Assembly (NCBI GenBank): GCA_937969105.1
Contig: CALBUZ010000119.1
Span: 1 to 7,630 of the forward strand
DNA length: 7,630 bases
Origin: an uncultured Collinsella sp.
GTDB taxonomy: Bacteria > Actinomycetota > Coriobacteriia > Coriobacteriales > Coriobacteriaceae
Direction: 5' to 3'
Shown here: one piece after another, positions 5,432-7,630 of the stretch
Position numbering within the stretch: position 1 is the stretch's first letter
Layout: each line of letters begins with the position of its first letter
The notes under the pieces: generated by a model
The model's input: only the letters and a program-made list of their open reading frames with translations
What the model was told of the DNA's origin: nothing
Database searches by the model: none
Program-made: the position numbers and the translations under genes

Positions 5432-7630
5432 CTACTCCTGCACCTTGAGGGCCTCGGCCAGGCCCACACGTTTGATGGAACGCATGTGCAGCAGCGCCAC
5501 GACCAGGTAGGTCGCAAAGCCAATGCCGACGCATGCAGCCATAGACCAGGCGGGCACGTAGATCTCGATATTGCCGTTGTAGGCGAGCAGCATCGAGCGG
5601 AAGATGGCCGTGAGCGAGCCAATGATGACCGGCAGGCTCAGCACGAGCGACGCCGCCACGCACAGCGTGATCGAGCGAATGTACAGATGCGAGATCTCGC
5701 TATCTCGATAGCCAAAGACTTTCATGTAGCTAATCGAACGGGCGCTGTGGTCAATCACGGCCTTGGTCAGCAGGTACATAAACAGCAGGAAGATAAATAC
5801 CGCGAGCCCGATCATCATGCCGATCATTTTGCTCATCATGCCGATGAACTGGTCGCCCACGGCGCGCATGTCGTCGGGCGTGGTGTCGCCGGCAAAGTAA
5901 CGGGCATCGAGGTCGAGCTTCTCGTCGCTCACATAGCCGTTAAAGTAGGCGGCGTCGTTGTCGAACAGCTCGTTAAAGTCGTCGATACTCATATAGATAT
6001 TCATGTCCGACTTGGAGCCCCAGGCACAGTCCTTGCCCGCGTACTCAAGGGAATAATGCTCACCCTCGTACTTGTCGCCGAGCGTGACCTTCTGGCCCTC
6101 GCTCCAGCCAAACTTATCGAGCAGACCGCCGCCAAAGACGACGCGCCCATCGCCGACGTCCAGCCCTTTCCAATAGCGCGAATCGGGCGAGATGCCGTAG
6201 ACGGAAATCGTCTCCTCGCCATTTCCATCGCCGCGGTCGTATTGCAGCTGGTAAACGGCGTATTTCTCGGCCTGCGCGATTGCGCCCGCGCCGTTGTCGG
6301 TCGTATTGACCGGGTGGATATCGTCGTTGTCAGTGTCGATCTTGGAGGCCTTGTCGATCAGGTCGATAGCCTCGTCGCGGTCGCAGCCGAGGGCATCGGC
6401 AAGATCATCAAGGCGTGCATAGAGCGCATCCTTCTTGTCCTGGACCTTGGCAAGCGCATCCTGCGCTGCGGTCAGGCTCTCGGCAGACGGAGATGCGGTC
6501 GCGGCATCGGCTGCCGTCTGCGCCGCATCGGCCGCGTCGTCAAGCTCGTCATCGGCATCCTGAGCGGCGGAAAGCAGCGCGCCGTCAACCGACTGCAAGC
6601 GCTCGAGTGCCGACCACTGCTCGCGCTCCTCGGCAGTGCCCTCGAGCTCCAGCGGCGCCTTGAGCGTGTACTGGTGCTCGGCGACCAGGCTCGTCTCGAG
6701 GTTGTCCGCGTAGTGCGTCATCGTGGGCAGAATCGCCAGGCCAAAGAGCAGCAGCAGCGAAGCAAACGCAATGCCTACGAAGAGCGTGGCGAAGTTGCCC
6801 AGGTTGCGCAGGAAGATACGCAGGCGGAAGCGGGAAACAAAACCCATGCGCTCCGGCAGCTGCAGGCCGCGCTTGGTGCCCGATTTGCCGCTCGCCTCGT
6901 GACGAAGGAACTGCAACGGCGTCTTGCCCATCTTGCGAAGCAGGCCCACCAGCGTGATGAGGATGAGCGCGGCGGCGGGAACCACGGCGCACTTCACAAA
7001 GATCTCCCAGCTCCAGTACACCTGGAAGGGCGGCAGGCTGTACGAACCGTAATAGAGACTGCGCATGGGCTCGGTAAAGAACACAACGCCGAGTGCAGTG
7101 CCCAAAAGCGCCGCGACCACGCCCACGATGGCGGGAAGTGCCAGGTAGTGCAGCACGATCTCACGTCGACGATAGCCACTGGCGAGCAACGTGCCGATAA
7201 TGGCGCTCTCCTCCTCGATGGTGGCGTCGGTGAGCACCACAAAGACAAACGCCATGATCACGATGATGATGTCGAGCAACGTCATCCACATCGTGGAGTC
7301 GCCGTCCACGTCATCGCGCGCATAGCCAATACCCTGGTTGGAATCGGCATCGATAAGATCGTCAACGCGCGCATCGGCATCGGTCAGCGCCTCGACCATA
7401 TCCTGCTCGGCATCGATACGGTCTGCAGTGGAGAGATCGCGATCGGCAAAGGTGAAGGAGTAGGTGTAGGCAGGCGCGCCGCCGGCATCCTCGAGCGCGG
7501 CAAAGCCGGCGTCGGTGACCTCGGCAACACCATAGGTGATGGTGTTCACCGTAAAGTCCGAATTGTTGAGGAACAGCGCCTGGCTATCGGGCTGGGTCAT
7601 GATGCCGCAGATGGTGTAGGTGCGGCCCTC
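5432..7630 (-). CDS. FtsX-like ABC transporter permease (partial, 5' end off window)
   Basis: The frame is open to the window edge. An in-frame ATG at 7600 has no ribosome binding site and is preceded by EGRTYTICGI in the same frame, so the true start lies outside; 732 residues are visible. It is a membrane permease of an ABC transporter of the MacB/FtsX type, whose ATPase partner is not in view. Numbering from that internal Met: end of a first extracellular domain (1-100); first FtsX domain with helices near 107-124, 151-175 and 199-222, including ASGYRRREIVLHYL; a further helix near 269-293; a second extracellular domain (about 295-590); and a C-terminal FtsX domain with helices near 592-613, 642-665 and 683-707, including the matching KVFGYRDSEISHLY. 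The two FtsX halves are recognisable repeats. Residues about 340-420 are Ala/Asp-rich and helical, an insertion in the second extracellular domain. The protein ends normally at LAEALKVQE. Confidence 0.9.
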   Translation of the reverse strand, partial: EGRTYTICGIMTQPDSQALFLNNSDFTVNTITYGVAEVTDAGFAALEDAGGAPAYTYSFTFADRDLSTADRIDAEQDMVEALTDADARVDDLIDADSNQGIGYARDDVDGDSTMWMTLLDIIIVIMAFVFVVLTDATIEEESAIIGTLLASGYRRREIVLHYLALPAIVGVVAALLGTALGVVFFTEPMRSLYYGSYSLPPFQVYWSWEIFVKCAVVPAAALILITLVGLLRKMGKTPLQFLRHEASGKSGTKRGLQLPERMGFVSRFRLRIFLRNLGNFATLFVGIAFASLLLLFGLAILPTMTHYADNLETSLVAEHQYTLKAPLELEGTAEEREQWSALERLQSVDGALLSAAQDADDELDDAADAAQTAADAATASPSAESLTAAQDALAKVQDKKDALYARLDDLADALGCDRDEAIDLIDKASKIDTDNDDIHPVNTTDNGAGAIAQAEKYAVYQLQYDRGDGNGEETISVYGISPDSRYWKGLDVGDGRVVFGGGLLDKFGWSEGQKVTLGDKYEGEHYSLEYAGKDCAWGSKSDMNIYMSIDDFNELFDNDAAYFNGYVSDEKLDLDARYFAGDTTPDDMRAVGDQFIGMMSKMIGMMIGLAVFIFLLFMYLLTKAVIDHSARSISYMKVFGYRDSEISHLYIRSITLCVAASLVLSLPVIIGSLTAIFRSMLLAYNGNIEIYVPAWSMAACVGIGFATYLVVALLHMRSIKRVGLAEALKVQE

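Noticed and set aside
7598..7600. ATG as the start of the FtsX-like permease
   Set aside because: No ribosome binding site precedes it. The frame continues upstream as EGRTYTICGI, typical of the extracellular domain of such permeases, so it is an internal Met.

Overview
The window looks like an ordinary chromosomal stretch from a high-G+C anaerobic bacterium. A Collinsella-like member of the Coriobacteriia is my best guess. That rests on G/C-rich third codon positions, strong AGGAGG-type ribosome binding sites and the gene mix (CNNM-type 'hemolysin', PAQR/TrhA, ferredoxin-type DUF362 protein, large FtsX-like ABC permease). No marker gene fixes the genus. There are six protein genes: five on the minus strand and one on the plus strand. 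Both end genes run out of the window. No tRNA, rRNA, CRISPR array, transposase or phage gene was seen.

Layout. (1) Positions 1-2604, minus strand: trhA (PAQR/hemolysin III), then a CNNM/CorC-type membrane protein with DUF21, CBS pair and CorC domains, then the first 138 codons of a protein resembling the N-terminal domain of cyanophycin synthetase. The last two are 24 bp apart and probably cotranscribed. trhA is separated from them by 106 bp holding a very stable GC-rich hairpin. (2) Positions 2605-2790: divergent promoter region serving trhA (minus) and a membrane-anchored alpha/beta hydrolase (plus), with two small dyad symmetries. (3) Positions 2791-3756: the hydrolase. (4) Positions 3757-4007: a convergent intergenic region with a weak terminator, a 132-bp element bounded by perfect 21-bp inverted repeats, and a strong bidirectional terminator. 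(5) Positions 4008-5213, minus: DUF362 protein with two [4Fe-4S] motifs. (6) Positions 5214-5431: the DUF362 promoter beside a mosaic palindromic, MITE/REP-like element. (7) Positions 5432-7630, minus: the C-terminal 732 residues of an FtsX-family ABC permease with an alanine/aspartate-rich helical insertion. No gene-free stretch exceeds 300 bases.

The genes do not form an obvious single pathway. Most are membrane or envelope proteins (ion transport, membrane homeostasis, a surface hydrolase, an ABC exporter-type permease), and the DUF362 protein points to anaerobic redox chemistry. No complete new multi-gene system is visible. The least explained parts are the two structured intergenic elements at 3794-3925 and 5298-5423, followed by the possible cyanophycin-synthetase-like protein at the left edge.
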